DNA of 13,774 bases from JBBKWJ01 sp037968895. GTDB lineage: Bacteria; Actinomycetota; Acidimicrobiia; Acidimicrobiales; SZUA-35. Where the stretch lies: positions 1 through 13,774 of the forward strand of contig JBBKWJ010000254.1 in assembly GCA_037968895.1 (NCBI GenBank), given 5' to 3'. The notes below the pieces were generated by a model, which saw only the letters and a program-made list of their open reading frames with translations, had not been told where the DNA came from and did not search any database. A program made the position numbers and the translations under genes. Positions 6,692-12,451 of this stretch are shown here, one piece after another (positions within the stretch are counted from its first letter, which is position 1; each line of letters begins with the position of its first letter).

Positions 6692-6824
6692 CGTTGAGTT
6701 CGCTATTGCTGAGGCTGCGGGAGGCGTAGATTTCGCCGCCGCGTTGCCTTTGTCGAATAAGGATGAGGCCAACTGCTGCTACCAGCAGGGCGACAAGAAA
6801 AAGTATCCAAATGTAGGTGGGCAT
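6684..6824 (-). CDS. 46-aa single-span membrane protein
   Basis: The ATG at 6824 has an excellent ribosome site (AAGGAG, seven bases upstream). Residues 4-23 form one hydrophobic transmembrane segment (YIWILFLVALLVAAVGLILI). It is followed by a basic stop-transfer RQRQR and a short polar tail ending SNSELNDD, so the C-terminus is probably cytoplasmic. The start codon overlaps the stop of the leader ORF (TGATG), and its 3' end overlaps the first PRC-barrel gene. It is the first ordinary gene of the long operon and may anchor the PRC-barrel proteins to the membrane. No family is recognised. Confidence 0.78.
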   Translation of the reverse strand: MPTYIWILFLVALLVAAVGLILIRQRQRGGEIYASRSLSNSELNDD

Positions 6825-7012
6825 CAGAACTCCTTGCAGCGGTGAATAGACCGCGATAACGCGGTGCGTTGACACGCGTCGACGGCGATGGAGGGGCGTC
6901 GGCTCGGACGAGTCAGATCAGAAACGAGAGCGCAGCTGGCAAGCGGCTGGTACCGGAGCACGGGGCCGATGCCAGGCGCTCCATGCTGGCACGCAACGAG
7001 AACACGGTACAT
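6824..7012 (-). CDS. putative leader ORF of element copy 1 (62 codons)
   Basis: The ATG at 7012 stands six bases after a perfect AGGAGG that lies in the inner hairpin of the leader RNA. The frame (MYRVLVACQHGAPG...) runs uninterrupted to a TGA that overlaps the ATG of the membrane-protein gene (TGATG). Its composition (many Arg, Cys and Ser) does not look like a folded protein. It is more likely a translated leader that couples ribosomes into the operon. Its opening MYRV resembles the (V/M)CRV start of the copy-3 leader ORF. Confidence 0.42.
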   Translation of the reverse strand: MYRVLVACQHGAPGIGPVLRYQPLASCALVSDLTRPSRRPSIAVDACQRTALSRSIHRCKEF

Positions 7013-7084
7013 GTCGCTCCTCCTAACGGAGTCAACACGCAACCAAGGTCCGGAGCAACGCGATAGAGAGCCAAGTGCTCTCCA
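7008..7084 (-). ncRNA. structured 5' leader, element copy 1 (long PRC-barrel/ANTAR operon)
   Basis: The leader begins just after the promoter. A 5' hairpin GAGAGC-ACTTG-GCTCTC (7082-7066) is followed by a second stem GCGTTG (7061-7056) with CGACAT (7016-7011), which holds one mismatch and two wobbles. The stem encloses the conserved core (7055-7035, CTCCGGAC then CTTGGTTGCGTGT) and an inner hairpin CTCC-GTTA-GGAG (7031-7020). The 3' arm of the inner hairpin includes the AGGAGG ribosome site of the leader ORF. Two diverged copies at 10092-10170 and 10284-10361 conserve the core and the pairing. No known riboswitch class is recognised. Confidence 0.68.
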
Positions 7085-7089
7085 TGGTT

Positions 7090-7118
7090 ACCGTACGCTT
7101 AATAATCCACCAACGCAA
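7090..7118 (-). promoter_or_regulatory. promoter of element copy 1
   Basis: On the minus strand TTGCGT (7118-7113) and TACGGT (7095-7090) are separated by 17 nt. The same arrangement, TTGYRT then GCG-TANNGT, precedes the other two leader copies. It fits the actinobacterial housekeeping -10 TANNNT. It lies in the 190-nt gap after nhaA, so the long operon probably has its own start. Predicted transcription begins close to the 5' hairpin. Confidence 0.58.
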
Positions 7119-7202
7119 CCGCCGCACTGCAGACTGGTAGCGATCGCAATCGCCTCCTATGCAACTTCTGGGGCTCGACCAGGTCGGTATCGGCCACCGG
7201 TT

Positions 7203-8510
7203 TCAGCTGGGAGTATGCAGCGAGGCTCGCCAGAGAAGAGCCACGCCGATGGCGGCTGCAGCTGCAGAGCCGATCAGGACCGCGAGTTTTGCGTTGGCAA
7301 TGACGGTGGGGTTGTTGAAGGCGAGTTCGGTGATGAACAGCGACACGGTGAATCCGATACCGGCGACGGCGCCGACGCCGACGATGTGTCGCATCTCGCA
7401 TCCGTCCGGCAGTGACGCGAGTCCGGATCGCGTCGCGAGCCAACTCGCTGCCACGATTCCTACTGGTTTGCCGATGACGAGGCCGACAATGACGGCGAGA
7501 CCGACTGGGCTGGTCGCGGCGTCGGCGAGACCAGATGGCGATATCTGGATCCTGGCGTTGGCGAACGCGAAGATGGGCAGGATCAGAAACGCCGACCAGG
7601 GGTGGATGAGGTGTTGGAGTCGTTCTGCGACGCCGAGTGACTCACGGACCTCGAAGATCGATCGACGGATGGTGGCTGGTTTGGTGTGTTCGCTGGCGAC
7701 GGTGTCGTGGGGTTCGGGGCGAAGCGGCGAAGTTGGTGTGAGTAGGCCGAGGGCGACTCCGGCAATGGTGGCGTGCACGCCCGACTCGAGCATGGCTACC
7801 CATACCGCGGCTCCGAGTAGGACGTAGAGGGGGATGTACCAGACGCGGAGTTGGCGGAGCACGCGAATGAGCGCCAGTAGTCCAATGGCGGCGGCGAGCC
7901 ATCCGAGTTGTAGTTGGTTGGTGTAGAACACGGCGATGACCAAGATGGCGCCGATGTCGTCCACGATCGCCAACGTCAACAGGAAGAGCCGGAGGCTCGA
8001 TGGGACGCGTCGGCCAAGCAGTGCTAGCAGGCCGAGTGCGAACGCGATGTCGGTGGCCATTGGAATGCCCCATCCAGCCACAGCGGGACCGGTGCGTGCG
8101 AACGCGACAAAGAACAGTGCTGGCGCGGCCATGCCTCCAATGGCGGCGACTACTGGTAACAGTGCTTGCTGGGGGTCTGAGAGTTCACCGTCTGCGAACT
8201 CGCGGTTGATCTCGAGTCCAACAACGAAGAAGAACAGCGCCATCAGACCGTCGTTGATCCACCCGCGCAGCGACTCGACCAGGTGAAGCTGCCCGATCTG
8301 GAACACCGTGAGTTCCTGAGCGAAGAAGTCATCCACGGCCCCAGCCGCTGGTGAGTTCGCAACCGCGAGCGCAGCCAAGGTCGCCAGTAGTAAGACGGCA
8401 CCGCCGGCGACTTCCAGCTGAAGAAAGTCGCGCATCGGTCCACTCACGGCGCGAGGGACTGGGCGGTCGGCTCTGCTCCACGGAGCCTGATTGCGATTCG
8501 GTGTGCTCAT
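7203..8510 (-). CDS. nhaA: Na+/H+ antiporter NhaA
   Basis: This 435-aa integral membrane antiporter exchanges cytoplasmic Na+ for external H+ to regulate pH and salt. Visible family signatures are FFFVVGLEINRE (about 93-104), GWGIPMATDIAFALG (146-160, Asp154 equivalent to E. coli Asp133) and LAIVDDIGAILVIA (180-193, Asp184/Asp185 equivalent to the Asp163/Asp164 ion-binding pair). Late motifs GKPVGI and VGVGAVAGIGFTVSLFI are also present. The length is slightly longer than E. coli NhaA because of a roughly 25-aa polar N-terminus. Starting at the later Met26 (MRDFLQLEV) would give a more typical length, so the N-terminus is uncertain. It lies 200 nt after the baeRF gene on the same strand. That gap has an inverted repeat GCCGA/TCGGC near 8681-8701 and no clear ORF. 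It may be expressed from the copy-2 element or from its own promoter. Confidence 0.95.
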   Translation of the reverse strand: MSTPNRNQAPWSRADRPVPRAVSGPMRDFLQLEVAGGAVLLLATLAALAVANSPAAGAVDDFFAQELTVFQIGQLHLVESLRGWINDGLMALFFFVVGLEINREFADGELSDPQQALLPVVAAIGGMAAPALFFVAFARTGPAVAGWGIPMATDIAFALGLLALLGRRVPSSLRLFLLTLAIVDDIGAILVIAVFYTNQLQLGWLAAAIGLLALIRVLRQLRVWYIPLYVLLGAAVWVAMLESGVHATIAGVALGLLTPTSPLRPEPHDTVASEHTKPATIRRSIFEVRESLGVAERLQHLIHPWSAFLILPIFAFANARIQISPSGLADAATSPVGLAVIVGLVIGKPVGIVAASWLATRSGLASLPDGCEMRHIVGVGAVAGIGFTVSLFITELAFNNPTVIANAKLAVLIGSAAAAAIGVALLWRASLHTPS

Positions 8511-8710
8511 AGTCGTGCTGTCACCCGACTGATGGCCCGCAAGGTCATCGTGTCACCGCAAACCCGGCTCGTGCCCGGCGCCTTCGTGAACTTGGCTTGC
8601 GGCGCGTGCGGAGTTCCCTGACCGTTGCGTTGCACCTCACTAATCGCTGGCCGGAGTGCTCGGCATCTATGCGACGTTCCGCCGACCGGTGCTCGCTCGG
8701 CTGCGGAGAG

Positions 8711-9844
8711 TCACTGGTCGCCGCGTAGTAGCGCTGCAAGTCCTTGAGCAGGAGCGGGTTGGTCGGGTGGAATGATGACGATGCGGGCGCCGGTGAGGAC
8801 GGCGCTTCTTATGGCGATGTCGTGCAAGGGCGCTTGGTGGTGGGAAACTCTGGTGCCGAGGTTCGGTGGTTCAATCTGGGCGTAGCTGTGGGCGGGGTCG
8901 GCCGATGTCCACCCGGTTGGCCGTGGCCCGTTGGTGTCGTCGACAACGTGGAGGGTGTCAACTCTGGCTTGTCGAAGCGCCTGGAACACTGCGTCTCGTC
9001 CTTCGACTGCCTTGCCGATTCCGAGTGCCTCGGTGAGCGCTTCGTGGTGTTGTTGAAGCTGTTGGGCGCCGAGGGCGGCTACGTGGGTGACGGTGTCGTC
9101 GGCGATTTGGTCGAGGCTCCAATCGGCTCGGGAGCCGTCGATTTCGCATACGAGGTCGTTGACGTGGCTGGGGAGGTGTTGGCGGAGGAATCCGAGGGCT
9201 CGGACATCGCCAGCCAGGACGATGATTTGTGCGTGACACGAGTTGGCGAGCTGGTCGACCGTGGCGGCGACGTCTTTTGCGTTGTGTTCCCACAAGTTCT
9301 CGGCTCGTTGTTGGTATCGGCGTTGTGACCAGCCGCCGGGTGCGCTGCGCTGTATATACAGATCGTCGCCGTCGATTGTGGTGCCGGTGTCTGGCTGGTG
9401 GGGGCTGACGGCGATGATGTCTGCGCCGGTTCGGTCCGCAACCACGACGAGGTGCGGAATCCGAGATTGATCCCAACCAAGGAACGGGAGCAGCGCCGGC
9501 ATCACTTGGATCGTGCCAAGGGGCTCGGCGATGGGTTCGGTGATAAAACCCACGGCTCGAAGTTCGGCGTTGGTAGCGATGGCCACAATCGTGTCGCCCC
9601 GCTCATCGCCATGAGTGGTGACCGGATCAATCGCATCGAGGTCAGCGTCAGACGCGCCGCGATTGGCAAGGGACCGCCTGAGGTTCGACCAATGCATCTG
9701 AAGGCGGTGACCGGCCTCGCCATCGCTGTGGTCGTTTTTCGCGGGGAGGTAGACCGTCACGGTTGTCTGGAGCGGTTCTACAAGACCTCGCAGCGTGTTG
9801 TCATCGAGATGTCGTGTGCCGAGGTTGCTGGTTGTTTCGGTCAT
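8711..9844 (-). CDS. baeRF/Rv2629-like archaeo-eukaryotic release-factor homologue
   Basis: This 377-aa cytoplasmic protein resembles the bacterial eRF1-like family that includes Mycobacterium tuberculosis Rv2629, a DosR-regulon protein. It has an N-terminal domain (VTVYLPA, about 30-35), then an eRF1 domain-2-like part with LVVVADRTGADIIAV (132-146). Next is the family's characteristic loop GGWSQRRYQQRAENLWEHN (170-188), which takes the place of the GGQ-type loop in Vms1/eRF1 relatives. The C-terminal part has the L7Ae-like fold expected of domain 3 (AVFQALRQARVDTLHVVDD, IRSAVLTGARIVIIP). The presumed role is on stalled ribosomes or peptidyl-tRNA, or another stress function; the catalytic role is not proven for this family. 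The ATG at 9844 has an AGGA site. A 240-nt leader with element copy 2 precedes it. Confidence 0.85.
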   Translation of the reverse strand: MTETTSNLGTRHLDDNTLRGLVEPLQTTVTVYLPAKNDHSDGEAGHRLQMHWSNLRRSLANRGASDADLDAIDPVTTHGDERGDTIVAIATNAELRAVGFITEPIAEPLGTIQVMPALLPFLGWDQSRIPHLVVVADRTGADIIAVSPHQPDTGTTIDGDDLYIQRSAPGGWSQRRYQQRAENLWEHNAKDVAATVDQLANSCHAQIIVLAGDVRALGFLRQHLPSHVNDLVCEIDGSRADWSLDQIADDTVTHVAALGAQQLQQHHEALTEALGIGKAVEGRDAVFQALRQARVDTLHVVDDTNGPRPTGWTSADPAHSYAQIEPPNLGTRVSHHQAPLHDIAIRSAVLTGARIVIIPPDQPAPAQGLAALLRGDQ

Positions 9845-9946
9845 GGAGTCCTGTCGGTTGGTAGATAGAGGGCGAGAATGACGGTGGCTCGGTGTGTGCG
9901 TGTGTGGGCCGATAGCCAGCGTCGGCTACGGCTGGATCGCTGCTAG

Positions 9947-10096
9947 TTAAATTCGGTTGGTGTGACAGAGCCGGGTTTGCTGGTAGTAGTACGGGAACCC
10001 GGTGGGGCACATGAAGCCGGCAGGCGGCGTCGACGGCGACTCGCGGACCGTCGCCATCACGCGCCTAAGAAGGTTTCGCGAACGAGTGGGGTACAC
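9947..10096 (-). CDS. putative leader ORF of element copy 2 (49 codons)
   Basis: A GTG at 10096 stands seven bases after a perfect AGGAGG, which is the 3' arm of the inner hairpin. The frame runs 49 codons to TAA, about 100 nt before the baeRF gene. Near its end are three successive Tyr codons (GFPYYYQQTR), located in the loop of a 7-bp hairpin. It could be an attenuating leader peptide. Peptide sequence is not conserved with the other leader ORFs beyond the first residues, so translation itself may be what matters. Confidence 0.35.
   Translation of the reverse strand: MYPTRSRNLLRRVMATVRESPSTPPAGFMCPTGFPYYYQQTRLCHTNRI
9971..10002 (-). promoter_or_regulatory. leader hairpin before the baeRF gene
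   Basis: On the minus strand CCGGGTT (10002-9996) and AACCCGG (9977-9971) form a perfect 7-bp stem around an 18-nt loop carrying three Tyr codons of the leader ORF. No U-tract follows, so it is not a standard intrinsic terminator. It could affect translation or act with the leader ORF. Confidence 0.35.
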
Positions 10097-10170
10097 GTCG
10101 GGCCCTCCTGAGGGAGTCAACACGCAACCAAGAGTCCGGAGCGACGTGATCAAAGAGCGAAGGCTCTCCA
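10092..10170 (-). ncRNA. structured 5' leader, element copy 2 (baeRF gene)
   Basis: The folding plan is the same as in copy 1. The 5' hairpin is GAGAGC-CTTC-GCTCTT (10168-10153). The second stem is a perfect ACGTCG/CGACGT (10147-10142 with 10100-10095), extendable to seven pairs. It encloses the conserved core and an inner hairpin CTCC-CTCA-GGAG (10116-10105) that covers AGGAGG. Copies 2 and 3 differ in the second stem by a compensated pair (TCG/CGA against TTG/CAA). The leader lies about 250 nt before the baeRF start. Confidence 0.7.
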
Positions 10171-10175
10171 CATCG

Positions 10176-10204
10176 ACAGTACGCCTGACCGCTGCGCAAT
10201 ACAA
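10176..10204 (-). promoter_or_regulatory. promoter of element copy 2
   Basis: TTGTAT (10204-10199), a 17-nt spacer and TACTGT (10181-10176) on the minus strand match the promoters of copies 1 and 3 in both sequence and spacing. It is divergent from the copy-3 promoter; the two -35 boxes are 46 bp apart, so one regulator site between them could serve both directions. Confidence 0.57.
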
Positions 10205-10250
10205 GGGCCGCTCAGATCGATACGGTCGCCGCGCCGTTGCTGATTCGCGG

Positions 10251-10278
10251 TTGCATTCATGTTGCTAGGGCGTAGTGT
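10251..10278 (+). promoter_or_regulatory. promoter of element copy 3
   Basis: TTGCAT (10251-10256), a 16-nt spacer and TAGTGT (10273-10278) on the plus strand repeat the arrangement found before the two minus-strand copies. Transcription would start near the 5' hairpin of the leader and run into the HPF/USP operon. Confidence 0.57.
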
Positions 10279-10283
10279 CGACC

Positions 10284-10361
10284 TATGAGGGCAATGCGCC
10301 CTCGCCTACGTTGCTCTGGACCCTGGTTACGTGTCGTATCCCTCCGAGATGTCAACGTGTG
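10284..10361 (+). ncRNA. structured 5' leader, element copy 3 (HPF/USP operon)
   Basis: The 5' hairpin is GAGGGC-AATGC-GCCCTC (10287-10303), which differs from copy 1 by a compensated A-U to G-C pair. The second stem is a perfect ACGTTG/CAACGT (10308-10313 with 10353-10358). The core 10314-10334 has 18 of 21 bases identical to copy 1. The inner hairpin is GTATC/GATGT (10336-10340 with 10348-10352), with a different sequence from the CTCC/GGAG arms of the other copies but in the same place. It lies about 150 nt before the HPF start. Confidence 0.7.
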
Positions 10362-10410
10362 CCGTGTTCGTTTGACGAATCGTCATCATGACATGGATCG
10401 GGATCGATGA
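10357..10410 (+). CDS. putative leader ORF of element copy 3 (17 codons)
   Basis: A GTG at 10357 sits at the position equivalent to the starts of the other two leader ORFs, at the 3' edge of the second stem. It encodes VCRVRLTNRHHDMDRDR and stops at a TGA that overlaps an ATG (10407) in the HPF reading frame. Its ribosome site is weak (GAG only). The overlap suggests ribosomes could pass from the leader ORF into an N-terminally extended HPF frame. Confidence 0.33.
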   Translation: MCRVRLTNRHHDMDRDR

Positions 10411-10508
10411 TGCTGGCCTGTTTGGGCTTGCGGCCGGGGCCACCTTGTCGCAGGTGCTCAGATCCAGGGCGACCAGCAGGCGACCGACAACACGAACGGC
10501 CAATCATC

Positions 10509-10817
10509 ATGAAGATTCAAGTCAATGCTCACAGCAGCGTCGACGGTACGGACCTGCTCACGGAGATGATCGAAGCCACGATCCACGCTGGGCTCGACCG
10601 CTATGGCGATCGACTCACTCGTGTCGAGGCCCATCTCAGCGAACAGGACCGCACCAAGGGTAAGGATCAGGGTGACGATAGTTGCATGCTCGAAGCCCGG
10701 CCGACTGGCATGAAGCCGGTCGCGGTCACCGGCACTGGCGGAAGCCGACTCGATCGGACGTTCGGACGAATTGACAGCCGTGACGCGGACGCAACCATCC
10801 GCCAGAACCGCCCCTGA
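10509..10817 (+). CDS. HPF/RaiA-type ribosome-associated protein (S30EA family), divergent C-terminus
   Basis: This 102-aa protein begins MKIQVNAHSSVDGTDLL and contains LDRYGDRLTRVEAHLSEQD and CMLEARPTGMKPVAVT. That is the beta-alpha-beta pattern of short ribosome hibernation factors, which bind the 30S decoding centre in stationary or stressed cells. The last 28 residues (GTGGSRLDRTFGRIDSRDAD onward) do not show the usual second helix of the family. Overall length is normal, so local divergence or compensating frameshifts are possible. The ATG at 10509 matches the family N-terminus but lacks a good ribosome site. An upstream in-frame ATG at 10407 would add 34 low-complexity residues and overlaps the leader ORF stop. 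It heads a four-gene plus-strand operon. Confidence 0.8.
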   Translation: MKIQVNAHSSVDGTDLLTEMIEATIHAGLDRYGDRLTRVEAHLSEQDRTKGKDQGDDSCMLEARPTGMKPVAVTGTGGSRLDRTFGRIDSRDADATIRQNRP

Positions 10818-10842
10818 CCGGCTCCCTGGCGATCAACTGCAC

Positions 10843-11010
10843 ATGACATTGACCGAGCAACAACACTTGAAATCCGAGCTTGAACGCATTGGTGATTCTC
10901 CGAGTCGCATAGCCACGCTCTTCACCAGCATCAAGACCCGGCTCGGGTCATCGGCCGCATCCCAACTCTGGTGGAGCGCCTTCGCCGCCCGCGATGCCGC
11001 CGAAACCTGA
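10843..11010 (+). CDS. 55-aa helical small protein, unknown
   Basis: This is an ORF of 55 codons between the HPF and USP genes, 25 nt after one and 38 nt before the other. The sequence is helical and charged at first (LTEQQHLKSELERIGDSPSR), then amphipathic with two tryptophans (ASQLWWSAFAARDAAET). It has no signal peptide. The ribosome site is weak, as for its neighbours. No family is recognised; its placement in a tightly packed operon is the main support. Confidence 0.5.
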   Translation: MTLTEQQHLKSELERIGDSPSRIATLFTSIKTRLGSSAASQLWWSAFAARDAAET

Positions 11011-11048
11011 CCCCACGCCCGCCGAAAACAGCCAGAAAGCAGAACCCC

Positions 11049-11480
11049 ATGAATATTCTTGTTGCCGTCGACCAGGAACCAGAGTCAGCCGATGCCGCCG
11101 CCGCGGCAATGGAGTTCTTTGGCGAAGACCATCACTACATCTTCTTGAGCATCGCCGACTTCGTAACCTCGACCGCAGTTATGGGAGTCGGTTACTCACT
11201 CCAAACAGTCGGGCTTGCCGACAACATCGAAGACCACGCACGCGAAACTGCCACCGCCGCTGCTCGCAAACATGCCGAACAAACTGGTATGCCGGACCGC
11301 GAGATCGCGATCGAGGTCGGGAGTGTCGGTCGCACCATCTGTGAACATGCCCTGACAAGTGAAGCTGACATCATCGTGATGGGCTCCCGTGAGCACTCGC
11401 TTTGGGATCGGATCTTTGACCCATCGGCTGGCCGCTATGTGATAGACCACGCGCCCTGCCCCGTCCTCGTCGTCAGATAA
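11049..11480 (+). CDS. universal stress protein (UspA family)
   Basis: This 143-aa single-domain USP starts MNILVAVDQEPESADAA with the conserved first strand and Asp8. It ends with the typical GRYVIDHAPCPVLVV strand. Between lie a hydrophobic segment (TSTAVMGVGYSLQTVG) and ADIIVMGSREHSLWDRIFD. In ATP-binding USPs this loop reads G-x2-G-x9-G-S/T. Here the second glycine is replaced by Glu (GSREHS) and the last G-S by G-R, so nucleotide binding may be lost or altered. The start is chosen at the family N-terminus (11049). It sits 38 nt after the 55-aa gene and 3 nt before the membrane protein gene. The fragment at 857-988 is a deleted relative from the same USP subfamily. Confidence 0.9.
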   Translation: MNILVAVDQEPESADAAAAAMEFFGEDHHYIFLSIADFVTSTAVMGVGYSLQTVGLADNIEDHARETATAAARKHAEQTGMPDREIAIEVGSVGRTICEHALTSEADIIVMGSREHSLWDRIFDPSAGRYVIDHAPCPVLVVR

Positions 11481-11483
11481 GAC

Positions 11484-12053
11484 ATGACAGGGTCCTCACC
11501 GAGCGACCAACGCCGCCGTGAAGCACGAGAGCACCGCCGCACCGACCGCAAACTGGCCGCTGCAGGTGGTCTGGCGACCGCGCTCGTTGGGTTCAGCGGA
11601 ATGGCCATTGTCGGAACCGCGAGCGACTTCGAGGCTCGGCGTCTGATCGATGCGGTCCTGCCTACGGCCCGATTTGCTGCGTCGGCATACATTGCGGGCG
11701 GCGCGACCATCCTGGCCCTGATGTTGACGCTGATCACCTTCAGCATCACTCATGAACTTGAGTTCACTACGAGCCACTACCGAAGGATTCGCGATGTCGC
11801 GTACCTGACCACTGCTGGGATTATTGCGTCGGTGATACTGCTCATGTTTCTCAGTTTCCCTCTCGGCGAGGCGGAGGTTGACCGTGGCTGGTATCAGTGG
11901 GTCTACTACGGCGTTCTCATCGGCGGCGCCGTCACCGGGGGTGTGTTCATCTCCGCCGTGTTGATGCTGTATTACGCGGTGCGCGAACTGATCGGCGTCG
12001 GCGAAAACGCCACCGCAAGCACGCTGGTGATCACACCCGACGAACCAGACTGA
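11484..12053 (+). CDS. four-helix membrane protein, unknown function
   Basis: This is a 189-aa protein with a basic, polar N-terminus (about 1-24) and four predicted transmembrane segments: about 25-45 (AAAGGLATALVGFSGMAIVG), 65-90 (FAASAYIAGGATILALMLTL), 105-128 (AYLTTAGIIASVILLMFLSF) and 140-170 (VYYGVLIGGAVTGGVFISAV). A short loop between helices 2 and 3 reads HELEFTTSHYRRIRD. It begins three bases after the USP stop, so it is co-translated with the USP. A USP-membrane protein pair suggests that the USP may regulate or sense through it, as in some transporters with USP partners, but no transport motif is visible. I cannot assign a family. Confidence 0.75.
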   Translation: MTGSSPSDQRRREAREHRRTDRKLAAAGGLATALVGFSGMAIVGTASDFEARRLIDAVLPTARFAASAYIAGGATILALMLTLITFSITHELEFTTSHYRRIRDVAYLTTAGIIASVILLMFLSFPLGEAEVDRGWYQWVYYGVLIGGAVTGGVFISAVLMLYYAVRELIGVGENATASTLVITPDEPD

Positions 12054-12199
12054 ACAGATGCGGCAATTGCCAGCGACAAGGGATCTGGTAGTGCGAACTC
12101 GGCTCAGGCTACCGGGGTGGGCTGACTGGTTGTTGGGTGGCGTTGGTGGCGTCTTGCCAACTGTTGGCGGCTTTCCCGTAGGAGCGACATGGCCTCGTT

Positions 12200-12356
12200 C
12201 GTTGGTTTCGGAGCTGCCGGCGTACATCCGCTCGACGACGAGGGTGGCGACGCTTGGTTTCACGCCGAGCCAGATCAGGGTACCGAGAACCAGGATGTCG
12301 GCGTCGTCGATCATGGCTTGGATGGCGGGCCAGTCGTCGCGTACTGCTCCGTGGAA
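12200..12356 (-). pseudogene. flavodoxin-fold (NADPH-dependent FMN reductase-like) internal fragment
   Basis: On the minus strand, without a matching start, the frame reads FHGAVRDDWPAIQAM and continues ADILVLGTLIWLGVKPSVAT then LVVERMYAGSSETNERG. This is the well-conserved middle of flavodoxin-like FMN reductases (D-W-P-A-I-Q, A-D-I-L-V-L-G-T-x-I-W-L-G). Upstream and downstream the similarity fades. A one-base shift gives RSYGKAANSW, which may be the next block (ERGR..SYGK), so several frameshifts are likely. It lies in the convergent gap between the USP operon and PPK2 (12054-12451), which otherwise holds no gene I can support. It complements the N-terminal piece at 13364-13561. Confidence 0.66.
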
Positions 12357-12451
12357 CGATGTAAGCGGTTCGATGGTTTTGACGCGCCGAGGTCACCAGA
12401 CGTCAGACGGGCCTTGACTGGCACTATCGGAGGTGAACTCCTGCCGCATTT

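Noticed and set aside
7004..7099. A basal stem joining the first and last bases of each element (for example GGCGTA with TGTGCC in copy 3)
   Set aside because: The 5' strand overlaps the conserved -10 box TANNGT, so it would not be transcribed if the promoter is right. In copy 1 the pairing needs a different register.
8711..9328. Long plus-strand ORFs such as 8744-9328
   Set aside because: They are shadows of the baeRF-like gene, whose GGWSQRR loop and domain pattern fix the coding frame on the minus strand.
7004..10363. The three repeated elements as ANTAR-target RNAs or as inserted mobile repeats
   Set aside because: Their loops are 4, 5 or 7 nt, not paired hexaloops with A1/G4. There are no transposon-like terminal repeats, target duplications or coding capacity, and each copy is fixed in orientation upstream of a gene.
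10357..10410. Copy-3 leader peptide (RLTNRHHD) as a member of the actinobacterial cysteine/sulfur leader peptides with an SRRHxD motif
   Set aside because: Similarity is short, the other two leader ORFs lack it, and the downstream genes are not sulfur genes.
11496..12314. A 272-codon minus-strand ORF across the membrane-protein gene
   Set aside because: Only its first 40 codons resemble a protein family (the flavodoxin fragment); the rest is antisense to the plus-strand membrane gene.
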